Positions 9,191 to 17,680 of a stretch of DNA of 64,000 nucleotides are shown here, piece by piece. The DNA is from Acholeplasmatales bacterium (GTDB taxonomy: Bacteria > Bacillota_I > Bacilli_A > Acholeplasmatales > Anaeroplasmataceae): NCBI GenBank assembly GCA_017454375.1, contig JAFTDB010000011.1, forward strand, positions 25,524 to 89,523. The letters are read 5' to 3'. The notes below the pieces were generated by a model. The model worked only from the letters and a program-made list of their open reading frames with translations. It searched no databases and had not been told where the DNA came from. Position numbers and translations under genes: made by a program. Every line of letters begins with the position of its first letter. Within the stretch, counting starts at the first letter, position 1.

Positions 9191-10718
9191 TTACTTTCAT
9201 AAGATGGATCTCGTATGGATCTACCGAAAGACCAATCTTATCTCCTACCTTAGCAATTTCGTAATCATGAATTACGAATTCCATTCCTCCTATTTCAGCA
9301 CATATTTCAAAATGAACACCTTTAAATACTATATCAGTTACAACACCAACGAGCTTAGCCTTACTAACATCAACTCTATCGAAATCCTCAGGTCTGATGA
9401 CAACATCACATTTTTCTCCAACCTCGAAGTTTTCATCAACACATTCAAATTCCTTGCCCATAAATTCAACAATCTTGTTTCCTTTATAAACACCAGGAAT
9501 GATGTTTGATTCACCAATAAAGTTGGCAACAAATCTGTTCTTAGGCTCATTGTAGATATCCTCAGGTGTACCAATTTGTTGGATAACACCTTTGTTCATA
9601 ACTACAATAGTATCGCTCATTGTTAATGCTTCCTCTTGGTCATGTGTTACGAATATGAATGTTATACCTAGCTTACGTTGCATTTCCTTTAATTCGTATT
9701 CCATGTCCTGACGAAGCTTTAAATCAAGGGCAGATAGTGGTTCATCTAGAAGTAGAATTCTAGGTCTATTTACAATCGCACGTGCAATCGCAACTCTTTG
9801 TTGTTGACCACCACTCATTTGATCTATCTTACGATATTCATAGCCCTCAAGCTTAACAAGCTTTAAGGCTTCCAATACTCTTTCCTTGATTTGTTTTTTA
9901 TTTAGCATTAAGGATTTAGCACTTTTTATTTCTAATGCTTTATCCTTTAGTAATTCTTTCTTTTCCTTTTCAAGCTTAGTAAGCTCAGCCCATACAGCAA
10001 CCTTCTTAAGCTCCTTAAGGGAATTCTCATAAGGCTTTCTAGCCTTACCTTCAGATACGCCCTTTTCTACTTCCTCAGCTATCTTAGCTTCTATTTCCTT
10101 TATTTTTTGTTTAGCCTCTTTTACTTCATCATCTTTTTCCCACTCAATATCAATTTGCTCATCTAGCTTTTTGATAAGTGGTGCATATTTCTTTTCTACC
10201 TCTTCAAGCTTAGTTTCAATTAAATCATTTTTAGTTTTAGTTATTTCAGCCTTAACCTCTGATTTAATTTCCTTTAATCTAGCTTTAAGATTAATCTTTT
10301 CTTCTTTAGAAATATTCTTTTGATCTAATTTAGCTTCTAGCTCTTTTCTTTCTTTTTCGTATTTTCTTTGAACACTATTTTTAATATCAGCCATAGTTCT
10401 AGAGAAATTACGTAAGCCGAAAGCTACGTTATCAAAAACATTAAGATGTGGGAATAATGCATAACGTTGGAATACAGTATTAATAGGACGTAGGTGTGCT
10501 GGTGTATTATTGATTACTACACCATCAAGGATTACCTCACCATAGTCTGCATCCTCAAAGCCACCTATAATACGGAGGGTAGTCGTCTTACCACAGCCAG
10601 ATGGTCCTACTAATGTTATAAATTCATTTTCATTTATATAAAGATTTAAATCTTCTAAGGCAACCATATTACCATATTCTTTGTGTATGCCTTTTAGCTC
10701 AATTAATTTTTTAGCCAT
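9183..10718 (-). CDS. potA: Polyamine ABC transporter ATP-binding protein PotA with a long charged insert
   Basis: 511 residues, compared with about 350-380 for most PotA proteins. The ATPase core is complete: Walker A GPSGCGKT (38-45), Q-loop Q84, signature MSGGQ (301-305), Walker B ILLLDEP (321-327), H-loop H359, then a C-terminal TOBE region. Between the Q-loop ([13 protein letters not shown]) and the signature, residues about 105-272 are an extra Lys/Glu-rich, probably coiled-coil stretch that replaces the normally short helical-domain linker. Mycoplasma PotA proteins are likewise enlarged (M. genitalium MG042 is about 559 residues, from memory). The start follows GGAGGG. It is first in the potABCD operon. 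Confidence 0.93.
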   Translation of the reverse strand: MAKKLIELKGIHKEYGNMVALEDLNLYINENEFITLVGPSGCGKTTTLRIIGGFEDADYGEVILDGVVINNTPAHLRPINTVFQRYALFPHLNVFDNVAFGLRNFSRTMADIKNSVQRKYEKERKELEAKLDQKNISKEEKINLKARLKEIKSEVKAEITKTKNDLIETKLEEVEKKYAPLIKKLDEQIDIEWEKDDEVKEAKQKIKEIEAKIAEEVEKGVSEGKARKPYENSLKELKKVAVWAELTKLEKEKKELLKDKALEIKSAKSLMLNKKQIKERVLEALKLVKLEGYEYRKIDQMSGGQQQRVAIARAIVNRPRILLLDEPLSALDLKLRQDMEYELKEMQRKLGITFIFVTHDQEEALTMSDTIVVMNKGVIQQIGTPEDIYNEPKNRFVANFIGESNIIPGVYKGNKIVEFMGKEFECVDENFEVGEKCDVVIRPEDFDRVDVSKAKLVGVVTDIVFKGVHFEICAEIGGMEFVIHDYEIAKVGDKIGLSVDPYEIHLMKVND

Positions 10719-10766
10719 AATTACCCTCCTGGAACACAGATTAGCTTAATTTTTTAATTTAATATA

Positions 10767-10812
10767 CAAAAAATAAGTCCCACAAAATAGATAAAAATCT
10801 GTTCTATAGAAC
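10767..10812 (-). terminator. Possible terminator of rpsP-khpA
   Basis: On the minus strand ATAAGT and ACTTAT enclose about 32 bases and are followed by six T. The stem is short and the interior pairs poorly, so this is tentative. It lies between khpA and potA. Confidence 0.35.
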
Positions 10813-10826
10813 TTATATTTTCTAGA

Positions 10827-11072
10827 TTATTTACTTTCGATATCTAGGTGAATTCTCTTTCCTTCTTTAGAAGCACCTGCATAAAGAACAGTTCTAATTG
10901 CTTTAGCTATAATACCGCCTTTACCAATTACTCTACCAAAGTCAGCAGGATTAACCTTAACTTGGTATTCTAAATTGTCTTCGTCGTCATTTAGACGAAC
11001 AATTTCAACGTCTTTAGGATAAGCAACTAAAGGAAGAATTAAACTCTTAATTAATTCTTCGTAGTCAATCAT
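10827..11072 (-). CDS. khpA: KH-domain RNA-binding protein KhpA
   Basis: 81 residues forming one type II KH domain with the GxxG-type loop VIGKGGIIAKAIRTVL. The start MIDYEELIKSLILPLVAYPKDVEI is characteristic of the KhpA/YlqC family. KhpA, with KhpB/EloR, binds RNA and influences cell elongation and division in streptococci. It follows rpsP by 10 bases, the conserved rpsP-khpA arrangement of Firmicutes. The usual downstream rimM and trmD are absent, since potA follows. Confidence 0.93.
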   Translation of the reverse strand: MIDYEELIKSLILPLVAYPKDVEIVRLNDDEDNLEYQVKVNPADFGRVIGKGGIIAKAIRTVLYAGASKEGKRIHLDIESK

Positions 11073-11082
11073 CAGGGACCTC

Positions 11083-11328
11083 CTACTTAGACATTACTTT
11101 GTTGGCAACTAAGATATTCTTTACAGTAACTGTAGGTTGTGCACCTTGTTCTAACCATGCTTTAATTCTGTCTTCTTTTAAAGTAACAGTTGCAGGATCA
11201 GTTGTAGGAACATAAGTACCTAAAATCTCTAAGAATTTACCATCTCTAGGGCTTCTAGAGTCAGCAGCAACAATACGATATTTAGGAGCTTTATGAGCAC
11301 CAAATCTTTGTAATCTAATTTTAACCAT
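11083..11328 (-). CDS. rpsP: 30S ribosomal protein S16
   Basis: 81 residues from the ATG at 11326-11328: [20 protein letters not shown] is the universal S16 start, followed by [18 protein letters not shown]. The frame stays open to a GTG at 11343, but the family N-terminus and the AGTGAG site upstream favour 11328. S16 is needed for assembly of the 30S subunit. A strong promoter (11373-11400) lies directly upstream. Confidence 0.97.
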   Translation of the reverse strand: MVKIRLQRFGAHKAPKYRIVAADSRSPRDGKFLEILGTYVPTTDPATVTLKEDRIKAWLEQGAQPTVTVKNILVANKVMSK

Positions 11329-11372
11329 TATATATACACTCACTTTCTTCTATTTTTTACAAATACGCATGT

Positions 11373-11400
11373 ATTATACCACATTAAAAAGAGCTGTCAA
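11373..11400 (-). promoter_or_regulatory. Consensus promoter of rpsP-khpA
   Basis: On the minus strand TTGACA (11400-11395) and TATAAT (11378-11373) are 16 bases apart. The -35 element lies inside an inverted repeat, GCTGTCAAG (11393-11401) and CTTGACAGC (11410-11418), so a second TTGACA faces the opposite way. Confidence 0.8.
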
Positions 11401-11697
11401 GTATTTTTTCTTGACAGCGTATCTTTTACTTGTTTTGAAATAGAATAACATCATTTTTATCTATATAAAGTTATTGCGAACATGTTGTTCGAGAAAATAT
11501 AAGTTTTATTAAAAAAACGCTTTACTTTAGTAAAGCATTATCATAAAATGAGGTTTGCAAGTAAAAACGATTCGTAGTTTTATTTATACATAAATAAAAA
11601 ATGACAAACTTTTAATCATTAATTTTTTATTATGTTAAAACGCAGAAGTTTTAGCGTTTTGTTTTTACTCAAATTAGCAATAAAAAGGAGAGAAAAA
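11401..11697. other. Intergenic region with inverted repeats between rpsP and the metalloprotease
   Basis: No supported gene. It contains a hairpin GCTTTAC/GTAAAGC (11519-11536) followed on the minus strand by seven T, that is, a terminator facing left although no minus-strand gene lies to its right. It also has a perfect 10-bp palindrome, TTTTATTTAT and ATAAATAAAA (11578-11599), and an AAAACGC/GCGTTTT hairpin (11637-11660) with a following T-run on the plus strand. The last could also pair as TAAAAC/GTTTTA, giving two mutually exclusive folds just ahead of the metalloprotease ribosome binding site. Confidence 0.5.
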
Positions 11698-14600
11698 ATG
11701 AAAAAGAAAATACTTGGATTATTTTCTTGTGTACTTAGTTTAGCCGTTCTTGTTTCTTGCTTTGGATCTAAACAAGCTCCAACTACAACTACTACACAAA
11801 CACCTGTGACTACTACTGCTGTTGATCAAACTACAACACCAGCACCTGTCACAACAACGACTACACCAGCTGTCATTACATCGACAGATGCTAATGACAC
11901 CACAACTACCACAACAACTAATAGTGGTAATGATTCAACACATACACATACCTATCAAAAGGTAGCTGCGAATAACGCAACCTGCCAAAGAGATGGTAAT
12001 ATCGAATATTATGTATGTGAAGATGCAGATTGTGGAAAATATTTTATTAAAAACGAAAATGAATATAATGAGGTTTCAGCTACTGATGTCATCACAAAGA
12101 AATTAGCTCATGTTAGCCCATTAGAATTCACGTTTACATCAAAGGATTGGAAGGATTCATCTAATAGCTGGACTAGCATAAAAGAAGGTGCACAGCTTTC
12201 ATCTGATAAGGGTGTACAAATTACTGCTAAAGCTACAGGGGCAAGTGCTAAAACAAGTGATGAATATACTGTTAGCAAAGTAGTAGTTACTTATTCTACC
12301 AATGCAACATCAGGTGCTGGTTCTATCAGCATCCAAGTAGGTAATAATGATGCCATATCAAAGGATATCACTAAAGATGGTGGTACAACAGATAGAAATC
12401 TAGAATTCGATTTTGATAATCAAAGTGGTGAAGTAACTCTTTTAGTTACTTGCTCAACTAATAGTATCTATGTTAAAGGTATAAAGATAATTCAAAGTGG
12501 AGCTTTATTAGATCATCATGCTAGTGTTGCTGCTACATCCACAGAATCTGGTTGCAAGGAATATTGGTCATGTCCAGAATGCCACAAGAATTATTCAGAT
12601 AAAAATGCAGAAAATGAAATAAGTGATTTAGATGCTTGGAAGGCTGAAGGTGGAGCTGGTTATATTGCACCTACTGGTAGCTCTACAAATCCAGATAATC
12701 CACAAACAGATCCACTTGTTGATGTAATTACTATTTCTACATTTAGTGGTGCATCAAGCTCTTATCAAAATGTAAGTGCTACACTAAATAATGGTCATGA
12801 ATATGAAGCATGCATTAAGAAAAATGATAACTTAATTCAAATTACAAAAGATAGTGATAAATATTTTGCATGTACTAAATCTGATAGCTATGTAAGAAAG
12901 GTTGAATTTGTAATTGATTCTTCTACTGCTACATCTAAAAGATCTATCAAATTATATGGCTTTAACGATATTGAAGAATTTGATGATAAGCTTAATCCTA
13001 TTACAACATTATCATATACAGGTTCTAACCTAGAATATGAATTTACAGATAATTATGAATTATTCGGCTTTGAGGTAACTGGTGGTGCTTTCTATATAAA
13101 TGAAATTAGAATAACTTGGCAAGATCCTTCTACTATCGTTTATGAGCCAGCTGATCAAAAGCTTATAGATGCCCTATCTAATTTAGATTTAACTAATATC
13201 CAATTAGATTTCAAACTACAAGGAACTGATGATTTTAAAAAAGATGCCTTAGATGTTACATATTATATCGATAATGGTAAGGTTAGATTCATCACAAGAA
13301 CTCAATATTTAAATGTTACTTATGAAGATGAATATTTCTATTATGAAAAGGATGGAATCGAATATTTAGTATTTAAAACACCAACTGAGGATGAAGATGA
13401 TGATGAATACGAAATCATAAGATTAACTCAAAATGAGGATGAGGATTCTTATTCACATATCACATCTTCTTCAGAAGATTTTGAAGAACAGCTTGCTAAA
13501 GCAGGTTATTTTGAATTTGATTTAAAGGCATTAGATTATAATGACTTTATAAAAGTATCTGAAGGAAAATATCGTATTAAACCAACTAAGATGAAGGAAA
13601 TTGCTATCAGCATTGTTGGTGATAACAATGTTAATCGTAAGGAATATGATCAATTTACTGGTGAAGAATTCGATTATGTAGTTACTGAAGTATTCTCAAA
13701 ATTCACAATTGAAGTTGATGAAAATGGTTCTATAAAAATAACAATCATTTCAACAACCACTCAAAACGATCAATTTGGTGGAGAGCCTGATATTTATACT
13801 GGCGACCACACATATGAAATAACATTATCTAATCAAGGTAAAATTAGCTTTACTATTCCAAATTCAACTAGATATTTATCAAATGCTAATATTTCAAATA
13901 TTTATGAATTAGATAATGGCGAACAATTATCTCTTGAATCTGCATATGTAAATGATCTAAATACATTAGAAAAAATAATTTATATTTGTGATGATACAGG
14001 TGCAATTGCTGTACATTATAATGAGCTTGAAGGTAATATTGAAATTGGTTCAGTTGTATCTTTAACTGGTGAGGTTAGAATTACAGGTGAATTATATGAA
14101 CTAGTTGCTGATAAGGTCACATTAGATGATAGATATGAGCCAACTGGAATGATGAATTTAGAAATTACATCATTAGCTCATAAAAACACAAAGACATTCC
14201 CTGGTGAAACAGTAGATTTTAATTATTTAACATTAATAGAAAAAGATATTGATACTAGGAATGTATCATTTAAAACATATGATAATCAAAATATTAGATT
14301 AATATATGAAGATAGTGAAATTGATTTTGTTAAAAATATATTTAAGGATATCGAGGTTGGCTCATCAATTAAATTCAAGGCATGCGCTATCTCATTTGAT
14401 GGAGAATTCATTATAAGATTATTAAATTCTTCTTCTTGTGAGCTTGCAAATGGCATGATTTGCAGCAGCACAAATATTGTTGCTTCTTTAGGCACTGAAA
14501 TTGAAGATGCATTAAAGAATAATAATTTTGAAGTATATGAATTTAAAAATGGTGTTAAATCAGCTTTAGATAAAACTTTATATAATGTTTCAGCTAAGGG

Positions 14601-16020
14601 CTATGATAAAAATAGTATCGGAAGCTACCTTGTAACTATCAGTAAGGATGAATTTGAAGCAAAACTTACTATTCGCATTAAATATGAGGGTAAGGTTGAT
14701 TACTTCAGCGAGACTAATGGTAGAGGTATTGATTACGCTTGTGAAAAATATGGTGTAACAACAGGTATCAAGAGCGTTAGTGAGGGTACTATTAAGGTAT
14801 TAGTAATTCCTGTAGAATTCACTAATGCCAAATTTAAGGACGGCTATAAGGAAAAGCTTGAAAAAGGATTTAATGGTACAAGTGAAGATACTGGTTGGGA
14901 ATCATTAAAATCATATTATTATAAGTCTTCTTACGGAAAGCTAACTATAGAGGCAACAGTTTTAGATAAATATGATACTAAGGATGAATATTCATATTCA
15001 TATAAGACAGATGATGATGGAAATGTCACATATCCAGATGGATTAATTGGTAGTGATTATTATAAGCTAGATTATATGTATCTAGATAAGGCAATTGCTT
15101 ATTATGATAATCAAATAGATTATTCTGAATATGATTCAAATAATGATGGCTATATTGATTGTGTATATCTCGTATATTCATGTGCTGCAAGCTATGAATC
15201 AGAATTAGGAATGTGGTGGGCATATACTTCTAATTATTATCCTGTTGAGGGTAAAGATAGTGAATATGATGGACTACATCTAGATTCATATATGTGGTTT
15301 AGTATTGATTTCTTTGATGAGGATGCAGGAAGTGGAAAAACATTTAAGGTTAATAGTGAAACTGTAATCCATGAATCAGGCCACGCACTTGGACTTGATG
15401 ATTATTATGATACAGCCTACACTGGCAATGGTGGTTATGGTGGTGGCATAATGATGGATCATAATGTCGGAGACCACGATCCATATTCAAAGGCAATTTT
15501 AGGTTGGATTAATCCATATATCGTAATTAATAAATCTTGTGAAATAACTATTAATTCATTTGAATCAACAGGAGACGCAATATTTATTGCTAAAGACTAT
15601 GATGGAGTGTATTTTGGTGAATATTATATAGTTGACCTATATACTCCTACAGGCTTAAATGCTTTAAAGGCAGGAGATGAAAATGGTTATGGTCTTCCTG
15701 GAAATGTTGGTGTAAGAATCCTTCATGTTGCTGCACAACCTAAAGAGGATGATAGTGAAATAGATTCTATTTGGACTGTAACAAAGAATTCAAATACAGC
15801 AACAGGAGATAAGTTAATATCTGTTGTTGAAGCTGATGATGATAATTCTTTATCAACAGGAGACGCTGAATCTAGATTACTTGTTTCTTCTGATTTATGG
15901 AATCAAGGACAAACATTAAATAATATTTCTTGGTATGATGGAACTGATTGCGGATTTACAATTAGTATAAAATCTATATCAAATGAATCTGCAACAATTG
16001 TTATAACATTTGCTGAATAA
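11698..16020 (+). CDS. Large secreted M6-type metalloprotease lipoprotein
   Basis: The true start is the ATG at 11698, which follows AAAAGGAG; the frame upstream is leader sequence. The product has 1440 residues. A signal peptide ends at LAVLVSC, so it is a lipoprotein. A Thr/Pro-rich linker follows, then two Cys-containing modules of the type HTHTYQKVAANNATC...CGKYF and HHASVAATSTESGC...CHKNYSD, beta-sandwich-like regions, and an OB-fold-like stretch near DDTGAIAVHYNELEG. The C-terminal third is the protease: HESGHALGLDDYYD at residues about 1225-1238 is the HExxHxxGxxD zinc motif of M6 (immune inhibitor A-like) peptidases. It probably degrades host or dietary proteins at the cell surface. 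A strong terminator follows. The substrate is unknown. Confidence 0.85.
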   Translation: MKKKILGLFSCVLSLAVLVSCFGSKQAPTTTTTQTPVTTTAVDQTTTPAPVTTTTTPAVITSTDANDTTTTTTTNSGNDSTHTHTYQKVAANNATCQRDGNIEYYVCEDADCGKYFIKNENEYNEVSATDVITKKLAHVSPLEFTFTSKDWKDSSNSWTSIKEGAQLSSDKGVQITAKATGASAKTSDEYTVSKVVVTYSTNATSGAGSISIQVGNNDAISKDITKDGGTTDRNLEFDFDNQSGEVTLLVTCSTNSIYVKGIKIIQSGALLDHHASVAATSTESGCKEYWSCPECHKNYSDKNAENEISDLDAWKAEGGAGYIAPTGSSTNPDNPQTDPLVDVITISTFSGASSSYQNVSATLNNGHEYEACIKKNDNLIQITKDSDKYFACTKSDSYVRKVEFVIDSSTATSKRSIKLYGFNDIEEFDDKLNPITTLSYTGSNLEYEFTDNYELFGFEVTGGAFYINEIRITWQDPSTIVYEPADQKLIDALSNLDLTNIQLDFKLQGTDDFKKDALDVTYYIDNGKVRFITRTQYLNVTYEDEYFYYEKDGIEYLVFKTPTEDEDDDEYEIIRLTQNEDEDSYSHITSSSEDFEEQLAKAGYFEFDLKALDYNDFIKVSEGKYRIKPTKMKEIAISIVGDNNVNRKEYDQFTGEEFDYVVTEVFSKFTIEVDENGSIKITIISTTTQNDQFGGEPDIYTGDHTYEITLSNQGKISFTIPNSTRYLSNANISNIYELDNGEQLSLESAYVNDLNTLEKIIYICDDTGAIAVHYNELEGNIEIGSVVSLTGEVRITGELYELVADKVTLDDRYEPTGMMNLEITSLAHKNTKTFPGETVDFNYLTLIEKDIDTRNVSFKTYDNQNIRLIYEDSEIDFVKNIFKDIEVGSSIKFKACAISFDGEFIIRLLNSSSCELANGMICSSTNIVASLGTEIEDALKNNNFEVYEFKNGVKSALDKTLYNVSAKGYDKNSIGSYLVTISKDEFEAKLTIRIKYEGKVDYFSETNGRGIDYACEKYGVTTGIKSVSEGTIKVLVIPVEFTNAKFKDGYKEKLEKGFNGTSEDTGWESLKSYYYKSSYGKLTIEATVLDKYDTKDEYSYSYKTDDDGNVTYPDGLIGSDYYKLDYMYLDKAIAYYDNQIDYSEYDSNNDGYIDCVYLVYSCAASYESELGMWWAYTSNYYPVEGKDSEYDGLHLDSYMWFSIDFFDEDAGSGKTFKVNSETVIHESGHALGLDDYYDTAYTGNGGYGGGIMMDHNVGDHDPYSKAILGWINPYIVINKSCEITINSFESTGDAIFIAKDYDGVYFGEYYIVDLYTPTGLNALKAGDENGYGLPGNVGVRILHVAAQPKEDDSEIDSIWTVTKNSNTATGDKLISVVEADDDNSLSTGDAESRLLVSSDLWNQGQTLNNISWYDGTDCGFTISIKSISNESATIVITFAE

Positions 16021-16028
16021 TTAAAAAT

Positions 16029-16072
16029 AAAGCATTGATTTTAGTAAAAACTAAGCTCAATGCTTTTCTTTT
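16029..16072 (+). terminator. Terminator of the metalloprotease gene
   Basis: AAAGCATTGA (16029-16038) pairs exactly with TCAATGCTTT (16057-16066), with a further TTTTAG/CTAAG pair inside, followed by TCTTTTT. Confidence 0.88.
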
Positions 16073-16095
16073 TAGATAAATGTAATTTTTAAACC

Positions 16096-16124
16096 TTTCA
16101 ATTAAAATTATTATATTGTATAAT
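16096..16124 (+). promoter_or_regulatory. Promoter of the BrxF-like gene
   Basis: TTTCAA (16096-16101), 17 bases, TATAAT (16119-16124). With the terminator just upstream and another just downstream of the gene, this makes the BrxF-like gene a single-gene transcription unit. Confidence 0.65.
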
Positions 16125-16146
16125 ATTATAAAAGGAGATGTTAATC

Positions 16147-16584
16147 ATGCAATTCAGTGAACAAGTAAAAACAAAAAAGTATCATTTAATGTTAATTATC
16201 GGAAAACCAGGTTCTGGCAAATCCAAATTCTTGCATAACTATTCAAAAGAAAATGGTATTCCTGTATTAAATCTTGATGATATCCTAGGAAAGAAAATTC
16301 CTGAAGGTAAAACAAATCAATATGTATATGGTTTCCTTGACGGCTTTTTAAAAACTTATACACCAAATGAAATACTTATTGATAAGAAAGAAATTATCTA
16401 TGATAAATCATCGAAAATCGATTTATTGAAATTCTTCGAAATTCTAGCGAAGGATAAAACTGTCATTACAACATGGACAGGCTATACTAAGGATGGTAAG
16501 CTATATCACTTAAATAAGAATCAAGAAGTTGATTATGAATACAATCTAAGTGATTTAGATTTCTCATATATGGAATTATTATAA
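16147..16584 (+). CDS. BrxF-like small P-loop protein (orphan)
   Basis: 145 residues from the ATG at 16147; AAGGAG at 16132-16137 is nine bases away, while the in-frame ATG at 16138 is too close. Walker A is IIGKPGSGKSKFL near the N-terminus. ILIDKKEIIYD looks like a Walker B strand, and FEILAKDKTVITTWTGYTKDGKLYHL gives a C-terminal strand-loop. The order and spacing (P-loop, LNLDDIL, ILIDKKEIIYD, TVITTWTG, LYHLN) match the small BREX-3 component BrxF as I remember it. No BREX methylase, PglZ, BrxC or helicase gene lies anywhere in this window. It is therefore an orphan relative; a link with defence is only inferred from the family. Confidence 0.65.
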   Translation: MQFSEQVKTKKYHLMLIIGKPGSGKSKFLHNYSKENGIPVLNLDDILGKKIPEGKTNQYVYGFLDGFLKTYTPNEILIDKKEIIYDKSSKIDLLKFFEILAKDKTVITTWTGYTKDGKLYHLNKNQEVDYEYNLSDLDFSYMELL

Positions 16585-16608
16585 GAGGCACATGCCTCTT
16601 ATTTTTTT
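16583..16608 (+). terminator. Terminator of the BrxF-like gene
   Basis: AAGAGGC (16583-16589), four-base loop, GCCTCTT (16594-16600), then A and seven T. The left arm overlaps the stop codon. Confidence 0.88.
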
Positions 16609-16611
16609 GTA

Positions 16612-16645
16612 TTAAAAAATGGTGGATTAATTTCCACCATTTTTG
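16612..16645. terminator. Bidirectional terminator, mainly for the pseudouridine synthase gene
   Basis: ATGGTGGA (16619-16626) pairs with TCCACCAT (16633-16640). It is flanked by six A on the left and TTTTGTT on the right, so it works in both directions. Confidence 0.85.
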
Positions 16646-17587
16646 TTATTCAAATAATGCCTTGAATGCGGCAGGTAATTTAGCAGTAATCACTATTTCT
16701 TTTTTAGTAATAGGGTCTTTAAATATTAACTTAGAGGCATGAAGTCCTAAACGCTTAAATGGATTCTTTTCAAATCCATACTTCTCATCACCAACAATGC
16801 CGTGGCCTAGGCTCTTAAGTACAACTCTGATTTGGTTCTTTCTACCTGTTTCAATATCAACGTTTAATAGTGAATATGCACCATTGCATTTTGTTACACG
16901 GTAATTAGTAATAGCCTTTTGACCTTTGTTGATCTTAGATACATGCATCATATTGTTTTTATCTTCTTCTAGATAACAAACAATTCTGCCTTCCTTTTCA
17001 TCCATTACACCTTCAACAACGGCTGCATATTCTCTTTTGATAACATATTCATCCCAGTGTAATCTTAATATTGATTGTACCTTGGGGTTTTTAGCAAATA
17101 CTAATACACCACTAGTTTCCTTATCAATACGGTGTATTACATATGGACGTGCTGTCTTATCCTCTGATGTCATAAATTCTTCTAGATAATAATATGCTGA
17201 TTCTCTATCATTATCACTTTCAACTGATAAAAGATTATAAGGCTTATTAATAGCGATATAATTATCATCCTCATAAATTATATCAATGCTTAGCTTACCC
17301 TTCTTCTTTTTGGCATTAACTGGCTTTGCCTTAGTTAATTCCATTACTGGTCTTTTACTAATTCTAACCTCATCCTCATTTGCAAGCATATAATTAAACT
17401 GTGTAACAACACTACCATTAACAAGCACTTGCTTTTTAGAAAGAATTGTCTTTACATTATTTTTTGAGGTATTACTCATTTTATCAAAAAGGAATTGTAA
17501 TAATTCCTGGCTTCTCTTTACCTTAAAGATGTTAGTATATTCTATTTTTTCTTGTTTAACATCATTTTTATTATTTCTCATAAACAT
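16646..17587 (-). CDS. RluA-family 23S rRNA pseudouridine synthase
   Basis: 313 residues. An S4 RNA-binding domain (about 25-78, with LLQFLFDKM and SKKQVLVNGSVV) precedes the catalytic domain. VIHRIDKETSGVLVFAKN contains the catalytic aspartate D155, and YAAVVEGVMDEKEG, IETGRKNQIRVVLKSLGHGIVGDEKYG and LHASKLIF follow in family order. These enzymes isomerise specific uridines in rRNA or tRNA to pseudouridine. The target site cannot be assigned; the layout is like the RluD/YjbO group. The in-frame ATG two codons in is an alternative start. Confidence 0.92.
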   Translation of the reverse strand: MFMRNNKNDVKQEKIEYTNIFKVKRSQELLQFLFDKMSNTSKNNVKTILSKKQVLVNGSVVTQFNYMLANEDEVRISKRPVMELTKAKPVNAKKKKGKLSIDIIYEDDNYIAINKPYNLLSVESDNDRESAYYYLEEFMTSEDKTARPYVIHRIDKETSGVLVFAKNPKVQSILRLHWDEYVIKREYAAVVEGVMDEKEGRIVCYLEEDKNNMMHVSKINKGQKAITNYRVTKCNGAYSLLNVDIETGRKNQIRVVLKSLGHGIVGDEKYGFEKNPFKRLGLHASKLIFKDPITKKEIVITAKLPAAFKALFE

Positions 17588-17649
17588 CTCTTCTTTCCTC
17601 TAAACTATATCATAAATAAGATATTTAGTCAAAGAATATACAAAAGAAA

Positions 17650-17668
17650 AGAGGCTTTTTAAGCCTCT
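17650..17668 (-). terminator. Terminator of the giant surface-protein gene
   Basis: On the minus strand AGAGGCTT and AAGCCTCT (17650-17668) pair around a three-base loop and are followed by TTTTCTTTTG, 13 bases after the stop codon. Confidence 0.88.
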
Positions 17669-17680
17669 AATTCTATTATT

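Noticed and set aside
11476..11492. LexA-like box CGAACATGTTGTTCG upstream of the metalloprotease
   Set aside because: The Firmicutes SOS box is CGAAC-N4-GTTCG; here the spacer is five bases, and neither neighbour is a typical SOS gene.
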